In this document: in pieces, positions 39,046-49,118 of the stretch | How the letters are laid out: each line of letters begins with the position of its first letter | Numbering within the stretch: position 1 is the stretch's first letter | From: Isochrysis galbana | Lineage: Eukaryota; Haptophyta; Isochrysidales; Isochrysidaceae | Direction of reading: 5' to 3' | Length of the DNA stretch: 64,000 bases | NCBI GenBank assembly: GCA_018136815.1 | Contig: CM030932.1 | Location: 8,323,628-8,387,627 of the forward strand | The notes under the pieces: generated by a model | What the model saw: the letters and a program-made list of their open reading frames with translations, nothing else | What the model was told of the DNA's origin: nothing | Database searches by the model: none | Translations under genes and position numbers: made by a program

Positions 39046-40181
39046 TCCTCGGACTGGGACTCCTTTGCCACGTCGCAGCCCTTCCGCGTGAGGGCAGTGA
39101 GAGGAGCAGCCTTAGCGGCGAATTGGCGAATGAATCGACGATAGTAGGAGCAAAGGCCGAGGAAAGATCGAACCGCTTCCAAGGAGTTGATGGATGACGG
39201 GTCGATGTCGGCGACAGCTGCGACCTTCTTCGGGTCCATCTTGAGACCTTCCCTCGAGACAACGTGACCGAGGTACTCCGTAGAGGTGGCAAAGAAGACA
39301 CACTTGGACATCTTGCAGGTCAGGCCGGCCCACTCTAGCCGCTCGAGAACTAGGTCTAGCCGGTGAAGCATTTGCTCGAACGAAGCCTGTGCCCTGGCCT
39401 CTTCGGAAGGTCCCACGCCCGTTGACCAGATGCCCACATCATCGAGGTAAGGCATGCAGATCTCCCACGCTAGCGCACCGAGAACGATGTCCATCAAGCG
39501 GCACATGTAGGAGGGACCTGATTGGATGCCGAACGGTAGAAAGTTGAACTCGTATTTGCCGCGGTGGGTAGTGAAAGCGGTGATATGTTTGTGCGACTCT
39601 TTGATCGGGATGCCCCAAAAACCAGAGGCTAAATCGAGAGTACATAAAAAGAGAGAACTGAGCGGCCCTTGGCCGGACGCTAGCCTATCAATAGCCTCTA
39701 CAATGAGGGGTAGAGGGCTATCCTCGACGCGTAGCTTGGCGTTCGTGTCGCGGTAGTCCACGCAGAATCGAACGGAGCCATCTTTCTTGCTGACCAGGAC
39801 TACTCGGGAAGCCCAAGCCGAATTTGACTTGCGAATAATGCCGGCGGCTTCCATCTTGGCTACCTCCTCTTCTATGATGAGCTCGCCTGCGCGGCCCACT
39901 CTAGACGGAGCGTGCCGGTGAGGAACAGCGCCGGGGTTGAGTGGCAACTCCACCTCGAGAACGTGCGTATGGTTTGGAGCCCCCGGGTGCAACGCGAAAG
40001 CTTTGATGCGCCGGGCCAAGAGTTGGCGTACTTCTTCTCGTTGATCGTCGGAAAGAAGCCGGTCTGGATCGATGGTGGCTGAGTCGAGTAGAGATCGTTG
40101 CTCCTCGCTCAGCGCGGTGACAGGGTCACCATCCCCCTCGCTTCCAGTCGGAGTCCAGCCCCGGTGCAACTTGAAACGCAC
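38907..40181 (-). CDS. Gypsy pol: reverse transcriptase part
   Basis: 424-residue frame opening at a GTG; it is open further up to the 213-bp repeat, so it has lost its natural start. Reverse-transcriptase blocks in order: KMEAAGIIRKSNSAWASRVV, DGSVRFCVDYRDTNAKL, LFLCTLDLASGFWGIPI, FLPFGIQSGPSYMCRLMD and the catalytic YLDD of CMPYLDDVGIW, then the connection (LGHVVSREGLKMDPKKV). Near 38975-38990, at a C-run, the frame leaves the RNase H text, which continues in the frame of the following ORF. A one-base disabling indel or an assembly error fits better than programmed shifting, since chromoviruses usually have one continuous pol. Confidence 0.9.
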   Translation of the reverse strand: MRFKLHRGWTPTGSEGDGDPVTALSEEQRSLLDSATIDPDRLLSDDQREEVRQLLARRIKAFALHPGAPNHTHVLEVELPLNPGAVPHRHAPSRVGRAGELIIEEEVAKMEAAGIIRKSNSAWASRVVLVSKKDGSVRFCVDYRDTNAKLRVEDSPLPLIVEAIDRLASGQGPLSSLFLCTLDLASGFWGIPIKESHKHITAFTTHRGKYEFNFLPFGIQSGPSYMCRLMDIVLGALAWEICMPYLDDVGIWSTGVGPSEEARAQASFEQMLHRLDLVLERLEWAGLTCKMSKCVFFATSTEYLGHVVSREGLKMDPKKVAAVADIDPSSINSLEAVRSFLGLCSYYRRFIRQFAAKAAPLTALTRKGCDVAKESQSEECRRAIQELKTAITSEPVLTPPGMIGPSSSRPMGLASWASPASSRS

Positions 40182-40242
40182 CTGGAGCGAAGCTATCGGA
40201 TGCAGAGACGGCAGGGTCAGCGCATCGACTCCGGTGTGGACG

Positions 40243-40455
40243 CTGGCTCCTTTGGGTCAAGATTACCCGAAAGGAGGAAACCTGGAATCTAGACCTGACA
40301 GACAGGCTAGAAGGAACGAAACGAGAACTCGAATTCTAGATCGCTAGGGACGAACCCTACCAACCTAGATGTACCTGAGCTTCACCGTGTGGCCGCACGG
40401 CGAAGGACCTGGAAACAAGAGCCTGGAAATCGCATCATCTAGGATGAATGCGACA
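40243..40455 (-). repeat. 213-bp end repeat, 5' copy
   Basis: Identical to 36086-36298. It ends abruptly at 40455, where repeat family C begins (GAATCCCGCC). Confidence 0.9.
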
Positions 40456-40755
40456 GAATCCCGCCATGCTTGACGAGCCAGGTGCGTCTGAGTGATACCG
40501 GGGGGAGGGGGTGGTGCCCCCTCTCCTTGATATTTGCCCCCCCTCGAGTGCACGCATCGACCCTGTGTACCGCAGCGCGATCTCTCCTCGAGTCCACGCT
40601 AGGGGAAACCCCCTTTCCCTTTGCCGGGTAAAAACAATAACGCAAGGGGGTGCTAGGGGCACACGTGAACTCGAACTCGTGAAACTAGGGACCCAGAGCG
40701 CTAGCATCACTCTCGCCGGAGCGAGTGGCGAGTGGCCGCGGCGAGCCGCGGCCCT
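40456..40755 (+). repeat. Repeat family C, copy 3 (truncated)
   Basis: Begins GAATCCCGCCATGC and continues through CGAGTCCACGCT and GGGTAAAAACAATAACGCAAG to GCCGCGGCGAGCCGCGGCCC; inverted match at 26447-26695. Its TGTTATATCC start is missing, replaced by the gypsy end repeat. Confidence 0.75.
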
Positions 40756-41337
40756 TCCCTCCTGGCTCTAGCGCCCACCGTCTTCTTTTACCTAAATCTA
40801 AACGGGGCAAGAAGACACGTTAACGCCGGAGGGGAGAGCTGCCTCTGCCGTTCCGCCGGTGTCAAACAGGTCGCGAACGTGGCCGGGCAAAGTGTTAGAT
40901 CTTATAGCTGCCTCATCGGATGAGTCATCCCTTCCTCCCTCACTATCACTTCCGTGCTCCACCCTTTACGGAGTGCTGAAACATGCAAGCCATGCATGTC
41001 TAAGGCTTGCAGTTCATCATGGTAGCGAGGAGCATAATTATCCATGGATCGGTGTTGAGCAGTACTTATTGTGTATGTGTGTAGTTCTGGTGATTACGAG
41101 AGTGGTGCGCTCAAGGGAGATGAAGAAGAACTATCGCATGCATGACAGCGCGCGCATGCATGACATCCACATGTGGGGCCTGGGGTATGCGCCACCAATT
41201 TCATATCTCACGGATTGATCAGCATTCGAACAAACGATGCTCGTGAGTGAGAGACCGTCTCCATCTCCGTGGGATGGTCGGCGATTGCAGGCATATAAAT
41301 AGGCAGCTGAATTCGCGCGCTCCTTGGTGCACCACAT
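40756..41337. other. Spacer downstream of the SLC35 gene
   Basis: A TATAAATA box occurs at 41293-41300 on the plus strand but no plus-strand gene follows. Likely contains the 3' region of the minus-strand transporter. Nothing else recognised. Confidence 0.4.
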
Positions 41338-42862
41338 TCATCGTCCGTTGCCAGATTCTAATAGCCTCAAAGTTTCATTGGATTCGGTCGGCGATGTGAG
41401 CACATACCCGTGTGCTTTGGCCGCTCGAATAGGACGTGAATACAAGGCCACTGCACTACCAACGAGGAGCCCGGCAATCAGAGCCTGATGGGGCGCACCG
41501 AGAACGGGATAGCTGGAATAGAGTAGAGAAGAAAAAAGCTGAGATCGGCTCGGAGGAGCGACCATGGTGCGGTGCAGCCAAGGCATGGGGCTCATCGTGC
41601 GTAGAGCCTACCTGCGGGCCAAATGCCACCCCAAATACAGCATATGATATGAACATACTGGCCACGACTTCTAGGGCTGACGCAACCGCCTTGAGAACAG
41701 AGTCAAGATGACGGAGAAAAAAACCAGTCACAAGGCCAACCGAGGACCTGAAGAGGACGAGCGAGATGCATAATCGTACACAACATATCATTTGTAAGGG
41801 CAGTCGCGGCGAGATATACAAGAAGGGCTTCGAAAGCAGTTCTGCCGCTAGAACGTACATGACTAGAATAATCATAATTAAGGTAGGCGTGCAGATGGTG
41901 CGGAGATTATCAATCGCCAATGCCTCTCCCAGCTTGCCCTGTGCCAAGAGGACACCAAAGTTGCAGAGGACGGAATTAAAGTACAAATACCCGTTTTGCA
42001 AATTTGTTGGTATCCTGCCGCGATCCTTCAGGAGTACCTCGTTGTAGACGCCTGCAGTGACCGAACAAAGCATCTGCACGAACAAAAGAAGCCATGCAAC
42101 AAGAGAGGCACGAAGTGCTCCTGCAGTACAGCGGTGCAGCATCATTGGAGCCACTTTCCAAGCTCGGATGCACGATGGTCTAGACCGAGAAGAACTGGAC
42201 AAGGTGCGCACCTTGCACGTTCTGAGCGAGGGAAATCTTCTCGGACTCCTTCATGATGCAGCCAATCGTGATGCAGACGATGGCGGACCACTGATTACGG
42301 TTGAGGCGACGGGAGAAAATCACCTGGGGTAAGGGCGTCGGTAGGTATGTGGTGACCAAAACGAAATAGCTGCGGAGAGCCGCAGTAATTTTGGTTGTAG
42401 AGTTGCCATCCTCTCAAATGGCATGAAGATGAAGTATCAAGGCGATCAGCACACCTGATAGAGCAACCCGGTAAAGACAATACGCAATTGCATGAGCACA
42501 TTATACGTGCCTGGGTCGAAAGTAGTTAGGTTGACATAAACCAGGTTGTTGTAGACACAGTAGAGCAGCGCTGGAGCCGCATATTTAAAGGGTAGATCTG
42601 GAGCCATCGCTATGTGCGAGACGAATTGGGACAACCGAGAATTCATCCTGGAGCTTCTCGCTGAGGTGGCGTCATTCAACAAGTACAGCATAAGGGCAAG
42701 GGCCAGCTTCAACACCTCCGTGACGAGAACGACAGATGTTGCGTTGTATACTGGAGCGCCAGCAAGACGGCTAGAGTACACGAGTACATGAGAAGAGACC
42801 CATAGAAGTACGTACGCCGCGAAAAGAACTCGCTTTAGATTGGTGTCGAGGCCGAGCACCAT
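41338..42862 (-). CDS. SLC35A-type nucleotide-sugar transporter, five exons
   Basis: complement(join(41338..41484, 41612..41747, 41859..42120, 42212..42323, 42455..42862)), 354 residues. Ten or so hydrophobic helices; the family blocks are visible in order: VVLVTEVLKLALALMLY, YNNLVYVNLTTFDPGTYNVL then QLRIVFTGLLYQ, RRLNRNQWSAIVCITIGC, SVTAGVYNEVLLKD with LQNGYLYFNSVLCNF, and SSVGLVTGFFLRHLDSVLKA ending ALIAGLLVGSAVALYSRP. These mark Golgi antiporters of the CMP-sialic-acid/UDP-galactose transporter family, which exchange a nucleotide sugar for the nucleoside monophosphate. Exact substrate cannot be told. Intron donors GTGTGC, GTGCGC, GTACGT and GTAGGC; intron 3 (111 nt) is stop-free and in frame. 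Exon joins were chosen by phase and family fit. Confidence 0.85.
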
Positions 42863-43450
42863 CGCAGCGACAACAGCGGTGTTTGTGCCTCAGAAACGTT
42901 CCGTCCCACCTCTCCCTGCTTGCGCAAGCTGAGCACAGCTCGCGTGACCGCTGGTCCGCCGTGTGGCGAGGCCTATCCTAGCTTCGTATGCGGCGTGTAT
43001 GCTCGCTGTGTCTCGCCTGTAGCAGTACGGGAGCTGCGCAGTGTCCCCTCTTCCCTCTCCGCCTCTCGTCCCTCTCCCGCCCGTCTCCCGCCCTCGCTCG
43101 CGCGTCCCGGTCGTGTGGATGGCCGTGGCGCGATGCCCCCCTGCGGTATATCTTCTTCCCCTGCCCCCCCCCCCCGCCCTGCCCAGCTCCCTCCTCGCCC
43201 TCGCGCCCCCGCGCCCCCCCCCCCCCCCCTCTTACCCGACCTCCCCCCCCCTCCCCCCCACTGCTCTTCTGCCGCCGCCCGCGCTCAGCGGCGCGCAGAG
43301 CGGAGCGGCCAGCCGAGAGGGGGGGGGGGGGAGAAGTAGGGAGGAGGGGAGGCGCAGACGGGGGCGGAGGGCGCGCACTGGCGCCGCCCGACTGCCAGCG
43401 CGCCGTCTGGCGCCCCCCACGCCGGCGAGTGAGGCGGGGGCGCAGCGCAG
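42863..43450. other. Divergent promoter region, C-tract rich
   Basis: Between the minus-strand transporter and plus-strand CCR4 starts. C-runs at 43160-43175 and 43216-43229 and a G13 run at 43319. The long plus frames here are low-complexity Pro/Arg and are not coding. Confidence 0.45.
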
Positions 43451-45229
43451 ATGGAGGATGAGAGGACCGGGCCGCAGGCCATCTCGAGACTCAGGCTCGT
43501 CTCTGACCAGCCTGTAGAGGGATGCGAGCTCACGCCAGACATCTTCCTCAACAACGGGGTCTCGGTCCACTCGTGCCGGCTAGAGTACAAATGGTATCGC
43601 TCGATCACGAAAATGGCGTGCTCATGGTGCGGCAAGACACCGGTCAACATGCAACGACTCACCGACGACGCCTACTTCTGCTCCATCCCGTGCTTCACCA
43701 ACGCGTGGCCGGGCCACTCCGCGCAGCACCGCACTGGGCTAACCAACGTGGGAGTGCGTACAGAGACGGCCAAGCAGGTCGAAGGATGGATGGGTAGGGA
43801 CGTGTATGAGACGACCGAGCAGAAGTGGGTCGAGGTGGCGGACACAAGCACCTACATTCCCTCCGCCGATGACGTCGGTCACATGCTGAAGCTGGTACGA
43901 GATATGCGTTTTCCTCTTGCTGTGCCAACCTGTATTTGTATGGGGGCGTCGCTGTCTCGCTTTTTGCATGGGCTGGCTGGCGGGATGAGCTTGGTTGCTC
44001 GTTGAACCGCACTGGCTGACTGACACTGCCTCCTACCCGGCGCACCTCAGGCTGTGACCCCATTGAGCCATGATGGATACTCAAAGGGTGTCGCTAAGAC
44101 GCTGAAGACAAACTACGTCATCGCGCCTCCACCACTTCCGCCACCTCGGCGCATGCTTCTTGTTCGTAACAATGTGGTGGTCTCGCTGGGCAAGCATGGC
44201 CAGGCGCGAACCAACGCCAACCGTTTAGGCTTCACGCTGCTCACCTACAATGTGCTCTCGGAGATTTACGCCACGGCCGACGCTTACCCTTACTGTGCCG
44301 CCTGGGCGCTTCCTTGGAACTACCGCAGGCGCAACATCCTGCGCGAGCTTGTCAACTATCGTGCCGATATCATGTGCCTGCAAGAGGTACAGGCGGATCA
44401 CTTCGAGAACTTTCTCGAGCCTGAGCTTGCCAAGTACAACTACGCAGGTGTCCACAAATGCAAGACCCGTGAATTCATGGGGCAGTACGGCAAGATGGAT
44501 GGCTGTGCGATCCTCTATCGGCGCGACAAGTTCACCGTCATGCCGGGGGGTCAGCTCGAGGTTGAGTTTAACACCATTGCCCGACAGCGCCACTCCAACG
44601 ACCGCGCCGTGCTCAACCGCCTGCTGAAGGACAACGTCGCGCAAGTTCTATTGCTGGAGATGATTGCGCCACACCCAGCAACCCGCCGACAGGTTCTCGT
44701 CGCCAACACACACATCAACGCGTCCCCAGAGTTCGCCGACGTGAAGCTCTGGCAGACGCAGCATCTCCTCCTCGAAATCGAACGCATGATGACACAGCAT
44801 TCCGGGTCCACGTCAACGATCCCAGTGGTGACTGCAGGCGACTTCAATTCATTGCCCGGCTCCGATCCGCATACTCTGCTCGCGAATGGCATCGTTCAGC
44901 CCGAAAATGGTGACCCTTCGGGCGTGCTCGCAACCCTCCCTCTTCGTCATACTCTACCCTTGCGATCAGCCATGGCGACCGTTGGCGCTCACGCGAACGC
45001 CTCTGCGGAATCGCACGAGCTGCAGCGCATGGAGCCACCCTATACCAACTACACAACAAGTTTTGTGGGAACTCTCGACTACATATTCTACACAGTCGAC
45101 CGCTTGTCTGTCGGCGGGTTACTGCAGATGATCGAGGATCGGCAGGTGCAGGAGCACACTGCGCTCCCTTCACCGCTCTTTTCGTCAGATCATGTGCCGC
45201 TGCTCGCTGAGTTTCACTTCAAGCGCTAA
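43451..45229 (+). CDS. CCR4: CCR4-type poly(A) deadenylase
   Basis: join(43451..43894, 44051..45229), 540 residues from the ATG at 43451. The N-terminal part has a MYND-like Cys/His cluster (CSWCGKTPVN...YFCSIPCFTNAWPGH), found in plant CCR4 proteins but not in the leucine-rich-repeat animal/yeast type. TYIPSADDVGHMLKL precedes the intron. The C-terminal exonuclease-endonuclease-phosphatase domain shows LLTYNVLSEIYAT, DIMCLQEVQADHFE (metal-binding Glu), DGCAILYRRDKF, NTHINASPEFADVKLWQ, VVTAGDFNSLPGSDPH and SSDHVPLLAEF (catalytic Asp-His). It removes poly(A) tails as the Mg-dependent nuclease of the CCR4-NOT complex in the cytoplasm. The intron is 156 nt, donor GTACGA, acceptor CCTCAG, phase 0. 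Confidence 0.9.
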
Positions 45230-46572
45230 CGAGATCATTCGGTGCACGGCCTGTATGCTTGTGGGTGCACCATTCTACATGTTCTGCTAGGCCACGTTTG
45301 TCTCAAAATATCATGCTAAGAGCTAGCTTCCAGGATCCCGATCATCACACTCGTGTGCGCGGAGTTCTTGCACATTGAAGACTCGTGTCCGCGTCAGCGG
45401 CATCACGAACGGGCGGGGATGGAAAGTGGGAATCGGGGTTGTGGTTTGGCGAGCATCATTTGTCTCGAGTGACTTGTGCGGCGCCCCAGTATAGGGTCGA
45501 GTGCTGTTGAGGGCTACTTCACATGCTTGCTCCCAACCCGAGCAAAAGTGGGTCTGCCGTGTCGGTCGTGTGCGATTCTCCTCTCCAACCCGACTCGTGA
45601 GGATTGAGGGCGGCGTTTTCGTGCTCAGCCTCGTATCCTTAGCCTGTTGTCATATCATGTCTCGCCTTCTCGCTGATGTTGCTGTCGTTGCGTTATTTAG
45701 CAAGCACCAGCGGTGCAAATACTATGCGCCAATAGCCGATACGAATACCATTCTCATTACTCTTTAGTTTTTGTCTCCCCACTGCATGATTGTCTGTGAG
45801 CGATGGCCGGCTGCTATTGACAAGGTGCAACTTGAGATTTTGCCTATTTTTTTAGCGCTCCCCCCGGGGTCCCCCCCTCAACTTTGCCGGTCGGAGGGAA
45901 AGCGGCCACCTACCTTTTGCCGCAATGTCCCATTGGGTCAAAGAATGCAAACGTGAACGTGAACGTGTACACTTAATTGAGAATTAGAATTAAGCATTAA
46001 GAAGGAGAGGGGGGGCAGGGGGAACAGGGGGCACAAGGCCGGGGGGGGGGGGGGAGGGATTGGGAATTGGGACAGGGGGGGGTTGGGATTGGGATGGGGG
46101 GGCTTGGTATTTGGCAGACTCCAGCCGCTCCCCCCCTTATTACCCAGTCGCCACTCCGCCGGACCGTAAGTTCGTAAGGCGTGGAACAAGATACCCAGAT
46201 ATCGAGATATCGAGCTATCGAGGAGCAAAACCAGCTATCGTTATCTAACTAGATAGCAGTCGGCCACTATCGTTATCGATCTAGATAGCAAAAGGCGCAA
46301 TCAGTATTAACAAGGTTGATAATGGGGTCTCGCCGACGGCTAGCGAGTGCGCGGTGCGCGCCGTTCAAGGGCCCATGCATGGCCCATGGCCATGGCCATG
46401 GCTAAGGGCGCGTAGGAGCTAGCTAGTGATAGTGCCAAGCTAAACACACCACACCCTGTTAGTGGCGACTAGGATGTGATGCTACCAACCCACACTTCAC
46501 ACTTGCACACACACGCAAAGAAACGCACACACACACACACAGAGCACACAGTCCACCGTCGACAGTCGTACA
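45230..46572. other. Long spacer with palindromic tandem repeat
   Basis: No gene seen. 46140-46280 contains two units of CTATCGTTATC..CTAGATAGCA plus ATATCGAGATATCGAGCTAT, each self-complementary; 46370-46400 is a cluster of CCATGG/ATGCAT palindromes. G-runs at 46040-46090. The right end is CA-rich. Confidence 0.45.
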
Positions 46573-47463
46573 GTGTACACAGTTACAGTCACACAACCAG
46601 GCTTTGTGCGCAGATGCACAGATGAAGATGTGGAGGAATCGCTTGTTCGCTTGCCGCCCGTCCCGCCGCCCGCCGCCTTGCCGCTACCAACCACCACTCC
46701 GCTCACGGGGGGTCCTGGGAGCTCCCAGCCAGGGGCTGAGAGCCTACGCGGGGTAACATATACATGTATGCGTGTAGATCATAGCATTTGTAGTAGGACC
46801 GGCCCATTTGCCGCCAAATTCCCCCCCACTCTGCTTGATCCGCGTTTTAAGACATACGCATTTCCAGGGCTCCAAGACACAGATTTGACTTTAGAGAGGG
46901 CAGCCGCCATGCAAGCGTTCAGAGGCACATGGGAGCATGTGTGGAAGCCCACGTCGGCAAGACAGCAGCAAGCCATCATCTTTCCCCCCCCACCACCCCA
47001 AACTTTTGCGGTGGTGCCTGTGAAGAAAGCCAGCTCCAGCTCTGTGAGTTCCATCTTTTCATCCCCCTTAACACCTGACTACATTGTTGAGGACGTGCCG
47101 CAGGACTCTCCTCGGACAGATTTGGATGAGCTAGAGATATATTTGGCTCTGCCTCATGTGCAAGACATGGACATCGATGTCCTCCAATGGTGGCAGGCGC
47201 GGGATCACAACAAAGGAGCAGATGCATCGATGTCAGAGCAAGGCTCATCCAGATGTCCACCCCCGTCGTCGACGTACTCGTACCCCAAGCGTAACTTCGT
47301 TCCACCTCCGACCGCCACCGTCGGCGCCGCCCAAATCATGGACCAACAAGTCCAGATCGAGGCTCTCCGCGGCGCTGTCGACCGCCTCGAGTCCTCTACC
47401 CTCCAAGCCGCCCAGCGCCACGAAGAATTTCAGCGAGAGGTGGCATTCTTTCGATTCTTCTGA
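46573..47463 (+). pseudogene. hAT transposase C-terminus fused to gag-like piece
   Basis: One open frame of 296 residues with two unrelated halves. Residues about 70-215 contain the hAT landmarks: TLLDPRFKTYAFPG (the LDPRFK motif after the core) and the dimerisation block LDELEIYLALPHV...DVLQWWQARD. From about 250 a coiled-coil text (MDQQVQIEALRGAVDRLESS) resembles the gag start of a Ty3/gypsy polyprotein. The catalytic core of the hAT enzyme is absent and the first 65 residues are not hAT-like. A transposon-transposon junction, not a functional protein. Confidence 0.7.
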
Positions 47464-47469
47464 AATTCA

Positions 47470-47858
47470 CGACATAGTCGCCGCCGCGGTTACTTCATCC
47501 ACCCTCACCGCTCGCCGCCAACAAGCAAGCGATAGGCTCGCTCGTCAAGCATCGGAATCTTCGGAGTCGATTACCTCCTCGTATCTCGATGTGGGCGTGC
47601 CTCATGCCGACGAATTACGTCAAGCGCTCTCTACCGACGATTTCGCCAGCTCGATCCTTTCTGAAGTCGAGTCGATCCTTCCGAAAGCTTCCTCTTCGAT
47701 TGACTCTAGCTCGTCGTCGAAGAAAAGTTCCCGATTCCTCCTTCGCGATGGCCTACTCTACTACCGCTCCTCAGAAGCGGAAGAGGCTCCTCTTCGTTTA
47801 TACATTCCGGAGTCCCTTCGTGACACGTACCTCCGCGCCTACCATGACCACCTTGGTC
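47470..47858 (+). pseudogene. Gypsy polyprotein fragment before integrase
   Basis: In the frame open at 47156-47896, residues about 100-235 read DELRQALSTDDFASSILSEV, then FLLRDGLLYYRSSEAEEAPL and RDTYLRAYHDHLG, which is the linker and first half of the HHCC zinc domain of Ty3/gypsy integrase. It stops at 47858 where repeat family A (inverted) takes over. It is a different, more diverged gypsy lineage than the one at 36676-40181. Confidence 0.8.
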
Positions 47859-47861
47859 GCG

Positions 47862-48022
47862 CGATGCGCGCTCGGCGAGGGTCTGTGCCAGAGTGATGTC
47901 AGCTCAGCCCCTGCCAGCAGGCAGGGGCTGAGGTTGAGTGTGCAGGCCCACCCAGGGGGTGTCTGCGATGGAGGAGGGGGGGCACGGGGCCCCCATGACC
48001 CTATCAGTTTTACTGATAGTGG
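47862..48022 (-). repeat. Repeat family A, copy 2 (inverted, truncated)
   Basis: Inverted match to 2165-2335, keeping both hairpins (AGCCCCTGCC..GGCAGGGGCT and CTATCAG..CTGATAG). It abuts family E directly at 48022. Confidence 0.8.
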
Positions 48023-48306
48023 CGCTCTCGCTCTCGTAACACTCAGACTCAGACCCTACAAACTCGCCTCGCCTCGCCAGCCCCTGCCATCACAGCCCTT
48101 CTCACACTCACCCTCGCCTCTCGCCGCTCGTTTCATGTCGCTCTCGCCGCCGTCCTCGCCCTCTCCCAAGCCCGCCTGCCCGCCTTCCTCTGCTGACGGG
48201 CTTCAGCCCGTCAGCGTCTCTGAAGTCGTCTCCTCCGCCGCGCCTGCCGCCGGCATGCCTCCTTCCTCATTGCCCTCAGGCCCTATGGGCCACTCCAATT
48301 CGTCAC
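48020..48306 (+). repeat. Repeat family E, copy 2
   Basis: Close match to 22008-22275 with the same hairpin GCTGACGGGC-TTCA-GCCCGTCAGC and the same frame beginning MSLSPPSSPS. Confidence 0.75.
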
Positions 48307-49118
48307 ACCCTAAAGTGGCAGCTACCTCAAGTGAAAAATTTTTTTTGTCAAATGCCCCCATAAAATGGGTATATAATCTCTACTGGTACTGGCAAAGTAC
48401 CTCTTACGTGGTCAATCAGTTTCACAGTCTCCGGAACGAACCGGAACATGATGATCCTGGCCTGAAAGCCCCCAGTCGCTCAGATTGACAGGTCAACTTC
48501 AAAAGCGCAAGGCGCCTTTGTGGCGTAGCCCGGCGCCGCCACACTGCAGCTGCTCCGGCGGGCGGGCAACGAGCTCTGCGTGGGCACCATGCGCACGCTG
48601 AGCCTCTGCACCCCCTAGTGAGTGGCCGGGCTACTAACTGAACCGCCCAATGTAGCGCACCTGGGCCGCACCCCGGAAACCGAAGACTAAGGAATGAAGG
48701 GGGGAAAGGGAAGAGGTGGAGGAAAGGGATACAAGGCCGATGTCGGCAGTAAGGCAACAGTTGCCGGATCGTAGTAGGTGTGTAGCCCTGGATCTTCAGT
48801 TTTTTATCTATATCCAGCGCTATTGTTGGGGGCGTGGAGTGGTGGGCCAAATGCCGACCGCCTTCCGCCTTCGTTCGATCCCCCCTAGTTTCATTACTTC
48901 CCCTTATTGCTCTCATTTTTTTGTCTCAAACGAGTTGCATTGGGGTGCAGCAGCGCGCATCGACGAGCCAGCATAGACGCACCGCACTGACAACAACTTC
49001 TGCTCACCTATGATGGAGCAGGCGCCAAGCGTTATGCAACGCAAAGCACAGCAAGCAAGAGAAGCGCACAGAGGCGCGCCTCAAGCAATCGGCGCCTTTT
49101 TCAGATTCAGAAGCACTC
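48307..49118. other. Spacer with repeat B copy 3
   Basis: 48645-48810 is repeat family B (AAGGAATGAAGGGGGG ... GATCTTCAG). The rest is unassigned; the part next to 49119 is likely the 3' region of the RBR gene. Confidence 0.4.

Larger units (their letters stand above)
34907..40455 (-). mobile_element. Chromodomain Ty3/gypsy retrotransposon, gag deleted
   Basis: Read on the minus strand: a 213-bp stretch at 40455-40243, a pol region at 40181-36676, a polypurine GGGGGG at 36299-36304, then the same 213 bp at 36298-36086 without a single difference, followed by about 1.2 kb of LTR-like DNA to 34907 that also exists as the partial copy at 3535-4534. Starting TGTCGC and ending GTAACA, 34907-36298 would be a 1.39-kb 3' LTR, of which only the first 213 bp survive at the 5' end. 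Alternatively the 212-bp TGTCGC...GAGCCA block is itself the LTR. In either case the primer-binding site, gag and protease are missing: pol starts 62 bp from the repeat. Identical ends suggest a recent insertion or conversion. Confidence 0.75.

Noticed and set aside
41285-41337. TATAAATA-led plus-strand gene
   Set aside because: No plus-strand coding sequence follows; only the 3' end of the SLC35 gene is there.
42920-43517. Several Pro/Arg-rich plus-strand frames upstream of CCR4
   Set aside because: Created by C-tracts in the promoter/leader; the CCR4 homology begins only after the ATG at 43451.
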